A stretch of DNA of 19,855 nucleotides, taken from the NCBI GenBank assembly GCA_002697475.1, contig NZVW01000049.1, positions 1 through 19,855 on the forward strand, written 5' to 3'. Source of the stretch: Aquimarina sp. (GTDB taxonomy: Bacteria; Bacteroidota; Bacteroidia; Flavobacteriales; Flavobacteriaceae). The notes under the pieces were generated by a model. That model was not told the DNA's origin. It did not search any database and saw only the letters and a program-made list of their open reading frames with translations. Made by a program: the position numbers and the translations under genes. Below are positions 8,336 to 15,569 of the stretch, one piece after another (position 1 is the stretch's first letter; the number at the start of each line of letters is the position of its first letter).

Positions 8336-9412
8336 TTAGAAAACTTCATTTGATTCTTTGAGCTTTTCAGTATTTTCAACTAATTGAAGTTCGTCAATTA
8401 TCTTTTGAATATCTCCATTAATGATATTTCCTAAATCATAAAGGGTTAAATTAATTCTATGATCTGTCACCCTTCCTTGTGGATAATTGTATGTTCTAAT
8501 CTTTGCTGATCTATCACCGGTAGAAACCATACTCTTTCTCTTTTCAGAGTCCGCCGCTTGTTTTTTAGCCAGTTCTATTTCATAAAGACGAGACCTCAAT
8601 ACTTTAAGTGCCTTTTCTAAGTTTTTATGGGATGATTTCTGATCCTGACAACTTACAATCATACCTGTAGGCTCATGGTGTAGCTTAATGGCAGAATAGG
8701 TCGTATTTACAGATTGTCCTCCTGGTCCTGTAGAAGTTGTTCTTTCAATCCTTACCTCAGCCATATCCAACTCTACATCAAACTCTTCAGCTTCAGGCAG
8801 TACAATTACTGTTGCCGCACTGGTGTGCACTCTACCTTGAGTTTCTGTTTGTGGCACACGCTGAACGCGGTGTACTCCTGCTTCAAATTTCAAAGTCCCG
8901 TAAGCATCCTCTCCGTTCACTTCAAAGATGATTTCTTTGTAACCGCCACTTGTTCCTTCATTTAGATCCACAACACTTACACTCCAACCTTTTCCTTCGC
9001 AATACTTGGTATACATACGATAAAGATCTCCGGCAAATATACTTGCTTCATCTCCTCCCGTACCTGCTCTGATCTCCACAACACAATTCTTAGCATCTTC
9101 AGGGTCTTTAGGCACCAGCATGAATCTGATTTTATCCTCAAGCTCCGGCAATGCCTCCTTGGCTTCATCCAATTGCATCTTAGCCATCTCCACCATTTCA
9201 GCATCACTACCGTCAGCGATAATCTCCTCTGCTTCTTTAAGGTTATCTGTAAGCTCTATATAACGCTCTCGTTCGTCCATAATAGCTCTAAGATCCTTAT
9301 ACTCCTTATTAAGCTTTATATATCGCTGTTGGTCTGCAATAATATCAGGCTGAATAATCAGATCACTCACCTCATCAAATCGTTGCTTAACAATATTTAA
9401 TTTATCAATCAT
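8336..9412 (-). CDS. prfA: Peptide chain release factor 1
   Basis: RF1 reads UAA and UAG in the ribosomal A site and triggers peptide release. The catalytic GGQ motif is at 231-233 within STGPGGQSVNTTYSAIKL. The codon-reading tripeptide region is RVPQTETQGRVHTSAATV (185-202), so the PxT motif is PQT here. That PxT (not SPF) and the overall length of 358 residues identify RF1 and not RF2. The acidic N-terminal helical domain (1-100) precedes GTGGDEASIF (117-126), typical of the family. An AGGAG site sits 6 nt upstream of the ATG, supporting this start. It converges on the SYLF gene with a shared terminator. Confidence 0.97.
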   Translation of the reverse strand: MIDKLNIVKQRFDEVSDLIIQPDIIADQQRYIKLNKEYKDLRAIMDERERYIELTDNLKEAEEIIADGSDAEMVEMAKMQLDEAKEALPELEDKIRFMLVPKDPEDAKNCVVEIRAGTGGDEASIFAGDLYRMYTKYCEGKGWSVSVVDLNEGTSGGYKEIIFEVNGEDAYGTLKFEAGVHRVQRVPQTETQGRVHTSAATVIVLPEAEEFDVELDMAEVRIERTTSTGPGGQSVNTTYSAIKLHHEPTGMIVSCQDQKSSHKNLEKALKVLRSRLYEIELAKKQAADSEKRKSMVSTGDRSAKIRTYNYPQGRVTDHRINLTLYDLGNIINGDIQKIIDELQLVENTEKLKESNEVF

Positions 9413-9418
9413 AATATA

Positions 9419-9445
9419 CTCCTGTTCGTAGAATGTACAAAAATA
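9419..9445 (-). promoter_or_regulatory. prfA ribosome binding site and candidate -7 element
   Basis: On the minus strand, AGGAG (9419-9423) lies 6 nt from the prfA ATG, a clear Shine-Dalgarno site in a phylum that mostly lacks them. TATTTTTG (9438-9445) matches the TAnnTTTG -7 box at a short-leader distance. No properly spaced -33 TTTG is visible, so the promoter half is tentative. Confidence 0.45.
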
Positions 9446-9495
9446 AGCTTTTTAACCAAAATGAAATATAGTCAGGTTCAAGATTTATGGTATAA

Positions 9496-9513
9496 ATTAT
9501 GATATATCATAAT
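9496..9513. promoter_or_regulatory. Perfect 18-bp palindrome before a small ORF
   Basis: ATTATGATATATCATAAT is its own reverse complement and ends 2 bp before the ATG at 9516. It could be an operator or simply an AT-rich chance palindrome. A related TATGATATAT string occurs upstream of csgA. Confidence 0.3.
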
Positions 9514-9515
9514 AT

Positions 9516-9881
9516 ATGACAAATAACTCTGTATTAACCTGTAAGCGTTTTAAATGGCATCATCTGTTTGCCATTCTGACACTGCTCCTGAGTGTTAATT
9601 CCGATTATAATCATTTGACTACGGTTCAAAAAGAGACTGTCGAGTTACAAATAAAGCCAAGTTCTTCGTTTGGAATAATATTCCTCTATAGGAAAGCTCT
9701 ATTACCTGAAAAATCTCGTTTTCTTAAACTTTCACAAAAAGAAATTATTGCTTCACAATATTGGTGTCATTTAATATCTGCGTGTCAAAAGAGCCTGGTG
9801 AAGAAAAGGAATGACATTAAGCATAAACGCTATATCAATTATTCTACATTATTTGTCGATCACCTGAAATTATATTCATAA
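9516..9881 (+). CDS. Hypothetical small protein, possibly exported
   Basis: A 121-residue ORF I do not recognise, divergent from prfA. Residues about 13-28 are hydrophobic (WHHLFAILTLLLSVNS) and could be a signal or membrane segment. The rest is basic, with repeated Lys and Arg and some Trp and Cys, and shows no motif I know. It fills a 720-bp gap between prfA and purM together with the next ORF, in the same direction and separated from it by a hairpin. A spurious ORF is possible; codon use and conservation would decide. Confidence 0.45.
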   Translation: MTNNSVLTCKRFKWHHLFAILTLLLSVNSDYNHLTTVQKETVELQIKPSSSFGIIFLYRKALLPEKSRFLKLSQKEIIASQYWCHLISACQKSLVKKRNDIKHKRYINYSTLFVDHLKLYS

Positions 9882-9925
9882 TCACTTTAGTAGATCTGAT
9901 CAATTTTTGACAACTATTAAAGTGA
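9882..9925 (+). promoter_or_regulatory. Stem-loop filling the gap between two small ORFs
   Basis: TCACTTTAGTAG (9882-9893) pairs with CTATTAAAGTGA (9914-9925): 12 bp with one G-U wobble in the plus-strand RNA. A short inner TCAA/TTGA stem may form within the 20-nt loop. It starts right after the stop of the 121-residue ORF and ends 6 nt before the next ATG. There is no T-run after it, so it is more likely a processing, attenuation or translation-control element than a terminator. Confidence 0.5.
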
Positions 9926-9931
9926 ACAATT

Positions 9932-10123
9932 ATGAAATACAAAAAATGGCTAAGAAGATTAGCTCTAATCTTTTTTATAATACTAGCCTGCTTAATTCCT
10001 GTTCCTCTTGTTCTGAACAAAAGAAAGGAAGGACAATTTAACGATGATCATCAAATTGAATTATCTCTTGACAAAGAGGATAAAACGGAAAATGAAAAAT
10101 CAGATATAGATTACAGACTATAA
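9932..10123 (+). CDS. Small single-pass membrane protein
   Basis: A 63-residue protein with a basic N-terminus (MKYKKWLRRL), one transmembrane segment (about 10-28), then a charged tail rich in Asp, Glu and Lys. The positive-inside rule puts the N-terminus in the cytoplasm and the acidic tail outside. Similar tiny proteins with a basic start, a helix ending in prolines and an acidic tail are, to my recollection, common in Flavobacteriaceae, with no known function. Its stop is 9 bp from the convergent purM end. Confidence 0.6.
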   Translation: MKYKKWLRRLALIFFIILACLIPVPLVLNKRKEGQFNDDHQIELSLDKEDKTENEKSDIDYRL

Positions 10124-10132
10124 GACTAATTC

Positions 10133-11314
10133 CTATTTATACCCAAATGTTCCAAACTCACTAGTAATAGTGAGTTTTTTTGTATCTGCATCTTCAACTC
10201 TACCTATGATCTTAGCATCTACATTGAAACTTTTAGATATTGCAATAATATCCGCTGCCACATCCTCAGAAACATACAACTCCATACGATGTCCCATATT
10301 AAAAACCTGATACATCTCTTTCCAATCTGTGCCTGAGTTTTCCTTAATCAACCTAAATAACGGCGGTATATCAAACATATCATCTTTGATGATATGAAGA
10401 TCTTCTATAAAATGAAGGATTTTTGTTTGTGCTCCTCCACTACAATGGATCATTCCATGGATGTTTTCACTAGAATATTTTGACAAAATCTTCTTTATTA
10501 TTGGCGCATAAGTTCTAGTAGGAGATAAAACCAATTTTCCGGCATCAATAGGAGAACCTTCAACTGCATCTGTTAGTTTAGTATTACCACTATACACTAA
10601 ATCAAATGGAACTGCTGCATCATAGCTTTCCGGGTATTTTGTAGCCAGTTCTTTGCTAAAGACATCGTGTCTGGCGGAGGTAAGACCATTACTTCCCATG
10701 CCACCATTATACTCTGTTTCATAACTTGCCTGTCCATAGGATGCCAGACCTACTATTACATCCCCAGGCTTTATATTAGCATTATCAATAATATTACTAC
10801 GTTTAACCCTAGCAGTTACGGTTGAATCCACAATAATTGTTCTTACTAAATCTCCCACATCTGCAGTTTCACCTCCGGTTGAGTGAATCTTAACACCAAA
10901 AGAGTCTAATTCTGCTATCAATTCTTCAGTTCCATTAATAATCGAACTAATAACTTCTCCGGGAATAAGGTTTTTATTTCTTCCTATTGTAGAAGATAAC
11001 ATAATATTATCTGTAGCTCCAACACACAAAAGATCATCAATATTCATTATCAATGCATCCTGAGCTATACCTTTCCATACGGATAAATCACCGGTTTCTT
11101 TCCAATACATATAAGCCAGTGAAGATTTCGTACCTGCTCCGTCCGCGTGCATAACTATACAATAGTCATCATCACCGGTTAAGTAATCCGGAACTACTTT
11201 ACAGAATGCTTTAGGAAATAAACCTTTATCAACATTCTTAATCGCATTATGCACATCTTCTTTAGAAGCAGAAACTCCTCGCTGAGCGTATCGCTTACTA
11301 ATTTCTTGACTCAT
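10133..11314 (-). CDS. purM: Phosphoribosylformylglycinamidine cyclo-ligase (AIR synthetase)
   Basis: PurM closes FGAM to 5-aminoimidazole ribonucleotide using ATP in purine synthesis. The nucleotide-binding segment HADGAGTKSSLAY is at 56-68. Other family parts are NIDDLLCVGA (91-100), STGGETADVGDLVRTIIVDS (about 145-164) and a C-terminal NMGHRMELYV. At 393 residues it is longer than E. coli PurM (about 345), which I take to be the Bacteroidetes form. The ATG at 11314 begins a plausible N-terminus (MSQEISKRYAQRGVSAS), where YAQRGVS matches the family's YxxAGV start region. It lies downstream of the curli operon, separated by a terminator. Confidence 0.92.
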   Translation of the reverse strand: MSQEISKRYAQRGVSASKEDVHNAIKNVDKGLFPKAFCKVVPDYLTGDDDYCIVMHADGAGTKSSLAYMYWKETGDLSVWKGIAQDALIMNIDDLLCVGATDNIMLSSTIGRNKNLIPGEVISSIINGTEELIAELDSFGVKIHSTGGETADVGDLVRTIIVDSTVTARVKRSNIIDNANIKPGDVIVGLASYGQASYETEYNGGMGSNGLTSARHDVFSKELATKYPESYDAAVPFDLVYSGNTKLTDAVEGSPIDAGKLVLSPTRTYAPIIKKILSKYSSENIHGMIHCSGGAQTKILHFIEDLHIIKDDMFDIPPLFRLIKENSGTDWKEMYQVFNMGHRMELYVSEDVAADIIAISKSFNVDAKIIGRVEDADTKKLTITSEFGTFGYK

Positions 11315-11373
11315 AGTTTATGGAATTAAAGCGCAAAGATAATTCAATTTAAAACAAACCCCAGTCAATAAAG

Positions 11374-11411
11374 AAAAAATCCCAACCTCATGAATTATGA
11401 AAGTTGGGATT
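11374..11411 (-). terminator. Rho-independent terminator of the curli operon
   Basis: On the minus strand, AATCCCAAC (11411-11403) pairs with GTTGGGATT (11386-11378), a 9-bp stem with an extra inner TCAT/ATGA stem in its loop, followed by a T-run. It lies 27 bp after the last gene of the curli run and before purM, so it marks the operon's end. Confidence 0.85.
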
Positions 11412-11438
11412 AAGGTTTTGGGTAATTATATTTTAATC

Positions 11439-12932
11439 CTATTCCCAGTCGGGCATAGCTGCATCAGCAACTAATCGCTCTCTGGACGATAAATCATCGA
11501 TGGCCAAGGTTTGTATATTTTTCTGAGAAACACCGTCATTCGATGTATTTACATAGATTACCGAAACATCATTAGGTGAAAATCTGGGATCCAGATCATT
11601 AGTACCCGAAGGTTTGTCCTCTGACAAATCTACAGAAGTACTATTGACAAAATCATACATAAACATCCTAGAGTTAAGTCTCCTGTAATCTGCACTTTCA
11701 AAACCAGATACATCTCTTGTGTATAAGAGTTTAGTATTGTCAACTGATAAATCCAGACCACCTGCAGCACCATTAACACCTTCTAAAATTACGGTTTGCT
11801 CAACTCCTGATTCATTAATGGTAAATATTCTAACATCATAACCCTCTAGATTATTAGTTTTTAGTGCTATGATACCTGACTGAGAGTTTTTAACAACTTC
11901 AGAAACTAAACTACCGTCCATCGTTTGATAGACTAGCTCTATACCACTACCATCGGTGTTTATTCTATACAATTTATCTTGATTAGGAAATAGTAGTTTT
12001 GAACCATTACTATCCCAGGAAAAATCAATCTCTTCCAGATTAAATCCGGAAACCGGAATTTGATTAGTTACCTGCCGGACATTTGATCCATCTTCATCCA
12101 TAGTAAACAGATGTGTTTGAGAACCTACCGATTGAAGAAAAGCAATTCTTTCTGTGCTTTCGTTTCTACGAGGTCTAAAACTATTTTTTGAAGACGATGA
12201 CAATTGTAAAATAGTCCCTCCGTCTTCATCTGATGAAAAAATCACACTATTACCGTTGATCAATCGTGTAAATACTACTCTATTATTTGGTGGATTTTGA
12301 GTTTCAAATGAAAAGGAAGTACTATTCACCGGATCATTAATTCCATCATTGGTAATTACCTGCCAAAAATACTTGACTCCAAAGGATAAATCTGAAATTA
12401 CCAAAGTAGTGTCCATAAGGTTTTCAAATAGTTCTATTTCTGAATTCAGATCATTTCTTAAACTAACAATGTACGTGAGTTCATCATCGGTATCTGGATC
12501 GCTTCCACTCCACTTCAATTCTACCTCAATAGGTAAACCTGTTGTGTTATCCGCAGGTAAGATTAGCTGAGCAGCATTTGGCGGACGATTCGAAGCTGTT
12601 TCAACATCCATCTCAAAGACAACTTCAATTTCTCTATCCGGTATAATGGAGATCGCCTCAAATTCTGCCAGAAGACCCTCCTTCTGAGCTGACAAAGAGT
12701 ATTCACCCGATGGTATATTCTCTATTTTATAAAAACCATCTTCATCAGTAAAAACGGTACTCGAAGAAGGGTTAGTAGAAATCTTTACGTTTTCAATAGG
12801 TTCATTGGATCCATTTTCTACCACTCGTCCCGTCACAGAACCTAAACCTTCCAGATCAATGGTATCCTCGCTGCAAGAAGTCACCAAAAAGACTGCTAAG
12901 AAGGGGATAATTATATTTTTAAAAAACTGCAT
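11439..12932 (-). CDS. Curli-operon lipoprotein with CarboxypepD_reg, FN3-like and TolB-like propeller regions
   Basis: A 497-residue lipoprotein and the last gene of the curli run, 32 bp after csgG. The lipobox is LVTSC with Cys20. The following SED is acidic and resembles the lipoprotein export signal that sends Bacteroidetes lipoproteins to the cell surface. Residues about 31-110 are a carboxypeptidase regulatory-like domain (GSVTGRVVENGSNEPIENVK, then DEDGFYKIENIPSGEYSL). Residues about 115-213 look like a fibronectin type III domain (NRPPNAAQLILPADN, KYFWQVITNDG). From about 215 to the end are TolB/PD40-type propeller blades (TMDEDGSNVRQVT, RINTDGSGIELVY), finishing with a final DWE. I know no E. 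coli csg counterpart. A surface anchor or binding partner for curli is an inference from position. Confidence 0.78.
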   Translation of the reverse strand: MQFFKNIIIPFLAVFLVTSCSEDTIDLEGLGSVTGRVVENGSNEPIENVKISTNPSSSTVFTDEDGFYKIENIPSGEYSLSAQKEGLLAEFEAISIIPDREIEVVFEMDVETASNRPPNAAQLILPADNTTGLPIEVELKWSGSDPDTDDELTYIVSLRNDLNSEIELFENLMDTTLVISDLSFGVKYFWQVITNDGINDPVNSTSFSFETQNPPNNRVVFTRLINGNSVIFSSDEDGGTILQLSSSSKNSFRPRRNESTERIAFLQSVGSQTHLFTMDEDGSNVRQVTNQIPVSGFNLEEIDFSWDSNGSKLLFPNQDKLYRINTDGSGIELVYQTMDGSLVSEVVKNSQSGIIALKTNNLEGYDVRIFTINESGVEQTVILEGVNGAAGGLDLSVDNTKLLYTRDVSGFESADYRRLNSRMFMYDFVNSTSVDLSEDKPSGTNDLDPRFSPNDVSVIYVNTSNDGVSQKNIQTLAIDDLSSRERLVADAAMPDWE

Positions 12933-12964
12933 GACTTTAATAACATTTTTCTTTTAGAAAAATT

Positions 12965-14431
12965 CTAATTAGATTCTTCTACTACTATTTTTCGATTTCT
13001 TTTCCTGAGCTTAGATAACGCCTTTTGCTCTCTGCGTTCTTGCTTACGCAACTCTGATTCCATTTTTAAGGGCTTTTTAAGGTAATATTGAAGTCCAATC
13101 GTAAAATTAAGATACTGATCATCGCGTTTTCCCTGAACTATATTATCTACATCATCTCCAAAAACTAAATGATGACCAGCTTGAACTGAAATTCCTATCT
13201 CGTCAGAAACCAGATACTCTATCCCCCCTCCATATTGAGCTTTGAAAAAAGTCTTATTGAAATCGTCTGAGTTAACAGTACCTATACCTGCAAAAACAAA
13301 TGGTGAAATCTTTTCATAAGGTAAAAGGATAAGTTCACTATTAAGATTAATTGCATTAAAACCTTCTGTAAAAGCTTCTCCATTACTCAGCTCAAATTTA
13401 TCTATTCCAATACCAATATTTAGATAAGGATTAAAATACCATTTGCCTCCAATTCCTAAAGAATAGGACAAATCCTTATCACTATAATCTCCATTGATTA
13501 AAGCTCCCCCACCATTTAAGAATAGCCCTAACCTGCCTCTTCTTTCCTTAAAATATCTTTCATATAAACCTGTATTTTCGGACTCTGTTCTTTCTGCCCT
13601 ATACTCTGTGATTAGGTTATCAATTTCATCCTTATTAGCCTTGGTTCCCCAAAGATTATCTTCTATACCCTCCAGAATCAGGGCTTCCACAGCTTTTTCT
13701 ATCGCTTCAGACACTGCTAGCTGACCGGGTTCGTTTTTTGTAAATCCAGTTTCAGCCTCCAGAAGTCTTCTAAATTTCACGTATCTAAAAAAGTTAGCAT
13801 CCAAAGCCTGAGATAAAATTGTTTTCGACACATACACGGTTTTCAATATTTTACCGCTAGAGGTTGATACCGCTCTAAGATATACTGTGATTCGATCCTG
13901 CCGATATTGTGTAGATGCTCCTACACCAAAATATCTAGCACCCAGACCTCCGGTAATAATATTAGAATCATAAGATATAATTCCTCCTTCTAATATTATT
14001 CCTGCATATAATAATGGTGGTAATTGTGGATCTGTGCCGTCCTGGTTTTTACTATATTCCTTTCTGGTTGATCTGATAATATTCCTTTCATTTAACAGGT
14101 TGCTTAAATTTTCCCTTTCAATAGGAACAAACCAATTAGAATCTTCCAGAGCTTTGATAAGTATAGTAGTAGCTCCCTGAGTTACAGCCGTACTAAATGT
14201 GCTTCCCCCTTCAGTGGGCTTATACTGACCTGTCTGATCTCTAAACTTATACACTCCCACAACCACTGGTTCTACAGGTGGTGGTAATTTTTTTATTTCT
14301 TTTGTAACTGACGTTCTTTCTCCCAATCTCGCATCTTCAACTTGCAATGGCTGATTAAAATAGGTGCCGCAAGAAGTAAAAAGTGCAAAACCTATTCCCA
14401 GGAGAAATACTTTACTATATTTCACTGACAT
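12965..14431 (-). CDS. csgG: Curli secretion channel CsgG with C-terminal barrel-like extension
   Basis: CsgG is the outer-membrane lipoprotein pore that exports curlin. The lipobox is LFTSC with Cys21. Residues about 50-265 match E. coli CsgG closely: FSTAV (79-83), WFVPIERENLSNLLNERNII (100-119), GGLGARYFGVGASTQY (161-176), SKTILSQAL (202-210), RLLEAETGFTKNEP (222-235). E. coli CsgG ends near here (277 residues in total), but this protein has 488. Residues about 298-450 show repeated amphipathic beta-strands with glycines and aromatics (LGLFLNGGGALING, SPFVFAGIGTV, LNFTIGLQYY), like an 8-stranded outer-membrane barrel. Residues 451-481 form a tail with 14 Lys or Arg. The gene starts 8 bp after csgF. 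Confidence 0.95.
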   Translation of the reverse strand: MSVKYSKVFLLGIGFALFTSCGTYFNQPLQVEDARLGERTSVTKEIKKLPPPVEPVVVGVYKFRDQTGQYKPTEGGSTFSTAVTQGATTILIKALEDSNWFVPIERENLSNLLNERNIIRSTRKEYSKNQDGTDPQLPPLLYAGIILEGGIISYDSNIITGGLGARYFGVGASTQYRQDRITVYLRAVSTSSGKILKTVYVSKTILSQALDANFFRYVKFRRLLEAETGFTKNEPGQLAVSEAIEKAVEALILEGIEDNLWGTKANKDEIDNLITEYRAERTESENTGLYERYFKERRGRLGLFLNGGGALINGDYSDKDLSYSLGIGGKWYFNPYLNIGIGIDKFELSNGEAFTEGFNAINLNSELILLPYEKISPFVFAGIGTVNSDDFNKTFFKAQYGGGIEYLVSDEIGISVQAGHHLVFGDDVDNIVQGKRDDQYLNFTIGLQYYLKKPLKMESELRKQERREQKALSKLRKRNRKIVVEESN

Positions 14432-14439
14432 TAATTAAT

Positions 14440-14844
14440 TTAGTTAGGTATTATAACTTGGGATTGATCTCCGGTACTTGTATCTAATATGTTAATAACA
14501 AGCCCTTCTGAGGATGGAAAAATTTCAATAAACAATGTCCCGAAACTAAATGTTCCTTCGGTTAACCCTTCTTCTCCGAACTGTTCATTAAAAAGTGTTC
14601 TGGAGATTTGGTTTAACAATTGATTATTCAATCCATCTGTAAACCTATCCAAATCAGATCTCCCATCATTAGCATCTTCCTGATCTGCAAAATCATTTTG
14701 CGATTCTGCTGAAGTCAGAAGCCATTGGTAATTAAATGTATCTCCACCAAACGCAGGGTTTTTAGGCCTATACACCAAATCCTGTGCTGACAAAGAATTA
14801 AATGAGATGATTAAAATAATTATTAGACTGATTTTTTTTATCAT
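14440..14844 (-). CDS. csgF: Curli assembly factor CsgF
   Basis: CsgF sits at the extracellular mouth of CsgG and couples secretion to nucleation by the minor curlin. The protein has 134 residues with a signal peptide ending LSA. The mature N-terminus carries the defining CsgF motif KNPAFGGDTFNYQWLLTSAE (28-47), which in E. coli threads into the CsgG barrel, followed by SQNDF. The C-terminal part ends in TFSFGTLFIEIF and LVINILDTSTGDQSQVIIPN, matching the E. coli C-terminal beta pattern. The ATG at 14844 is preferred over TTG at 14859, which would only add KLSY before the signal. The csgE stop lies 11 nt upstream. A 16-bp AT palindrome overlaps this start codon. Confidence 0.93.
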   Translation of the reverse strand: MIKKISLIIILIISFNSLSAQDLVYRPKNPAFGGDTFNYQWLLTSAESQNDFADQEDANDGRSDLDRFTDGLNNQLLNQISRTLFNEQFGEEGLTEGTFSFGTLFIEIFPSSEGLVINILDTSTGDQSQVIIPN

Positions 14845-14855
14845 ATATGATAATT

Positions 14856-15566
14856 TCAATATTGAATGATATTGTTTTTTTGGTTTTTTAAATCTTTAAA
14901 GTATATAAAAACTTTTCTGATAGCTATATCAGACATTTCTTCTAAGTATTCTATATCAGGTTTTGCTAAAAACTCATGTATCACTTGATCATCAATTTTA
15001 ACCTGAATGATGGTACTCCTACCGAAGCTTAATTGTTCGTAAACACCTACCACCTTTGAACCATTAATCTGATTTTGATTATATGTGTTATAGAAAAATT
15101 CATAGAAATCCTTTCCCGGTTTTGTTTTCGTTTCTTCGACCACAATACCTTTAATTTCTATTCCATCATCAGGATCATAGACAATTGCCTCTTTCTTTAT
15201 TTCATTAAGCGCTACCCTATCCTTAGCTAAAATTTTATCGTCTTCATAAATCAACAAAAGCATAACCAATTTCTCTTTTATTTGTCTATGAATTGCAAAA
15301 TTGGACAGTATCTTTCTTTCATTAGCTTCAAGCGTAAATCTTCCATCTTGCTCATTTTTAGTCAAAGCTCCGTTAGACTCTGTTTTAAAAGCCGTAAAAA
15401 CATATCTGAGACTTTTAAAAACCTCTGATGAATTTGTAACAGTTGCTCTAAATACGACCATCTCATCTACCACAGAAGTCTCTAGTTTTGCAGTGACTTG
15501 ATTATCATCAGATGACTGCGTATAACCGGAGATACAAATGAGCAATAAGAAAATCCTGATTAACAT
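14856..15566 (-). CDS. csgE: CsgE with an N-terminal CsgH-like domain
   Basis: A 236-residue exported protein (signal peptide about 1-16, ending GYTQ). Residues about 136-230 match CsgE, the periplasmic specificity factor that caps CsgG: IEIKGIVVEETKTKPGKDFY, EFFYNTYN, FGRSTIIQVKIDDQVIHEFL, then IAIRKVFIYF. The DFYEFF segment (153-158) corresponds to DFYRAF in E. coli. E. coli CsgE is only 129 residues. The extra residues 22-120 are beta-rich (VVFRATVTNSS, GRFTLEANERKILS, VMLLLIYEDDKILA) and resemble the Ig-like curli chaperone CsgH, where GxFxLxxxExxxLS is typical. The CsgE call is secure; the CsgH call is by pattern only. It starts 3 nt after the csgB-like stop, so the two are probably translationally coupled. 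Confidence 0.88.
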   Translation of the reverse strand: MLIRIFLLLICISGYTQSSDDNQVTAKLETSVVDEMVVFRATVTNSSEVFKSLRYVFTAFKTESNGALTKNEQDGRFTLEANERKILSNFAIHRQIKEKLVMLLLIYEDDKILAKDRVALNEIKKEAIVYDPDDGIEIKGIVVEETKTKPGKDFYEFFYNTYNQNQINGSKVVGVYEQLSFGRSTIIQVKIDDQVIHEFLAKPDIEYLEEMSDIAIRKVFIYFKDLKNQKNNIIQY

Positions 15567-15569
15567 TTT

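Noticed and set aside
8714..9207. Several ORFs opposite to or within prfA
   Set aside because: They overlap a full-length, strongly conserved prfA and have no family features; they are shadows.
9413..10132. A tRNA or small RNA gene between prfA and purM
   Set aside because: I found no cloverleaf or T-loop consensus; the hairpin at 9882-9925 is the only structure I could support.
14838..14853. 16-bp palindrome TTATCATATATGATAA over the csgF start codon
   Set aside because: It is a perfect palindrome, but made of A and T almost throughout and inside a tightly packed operon; no spacer or partner site suggests regulation.
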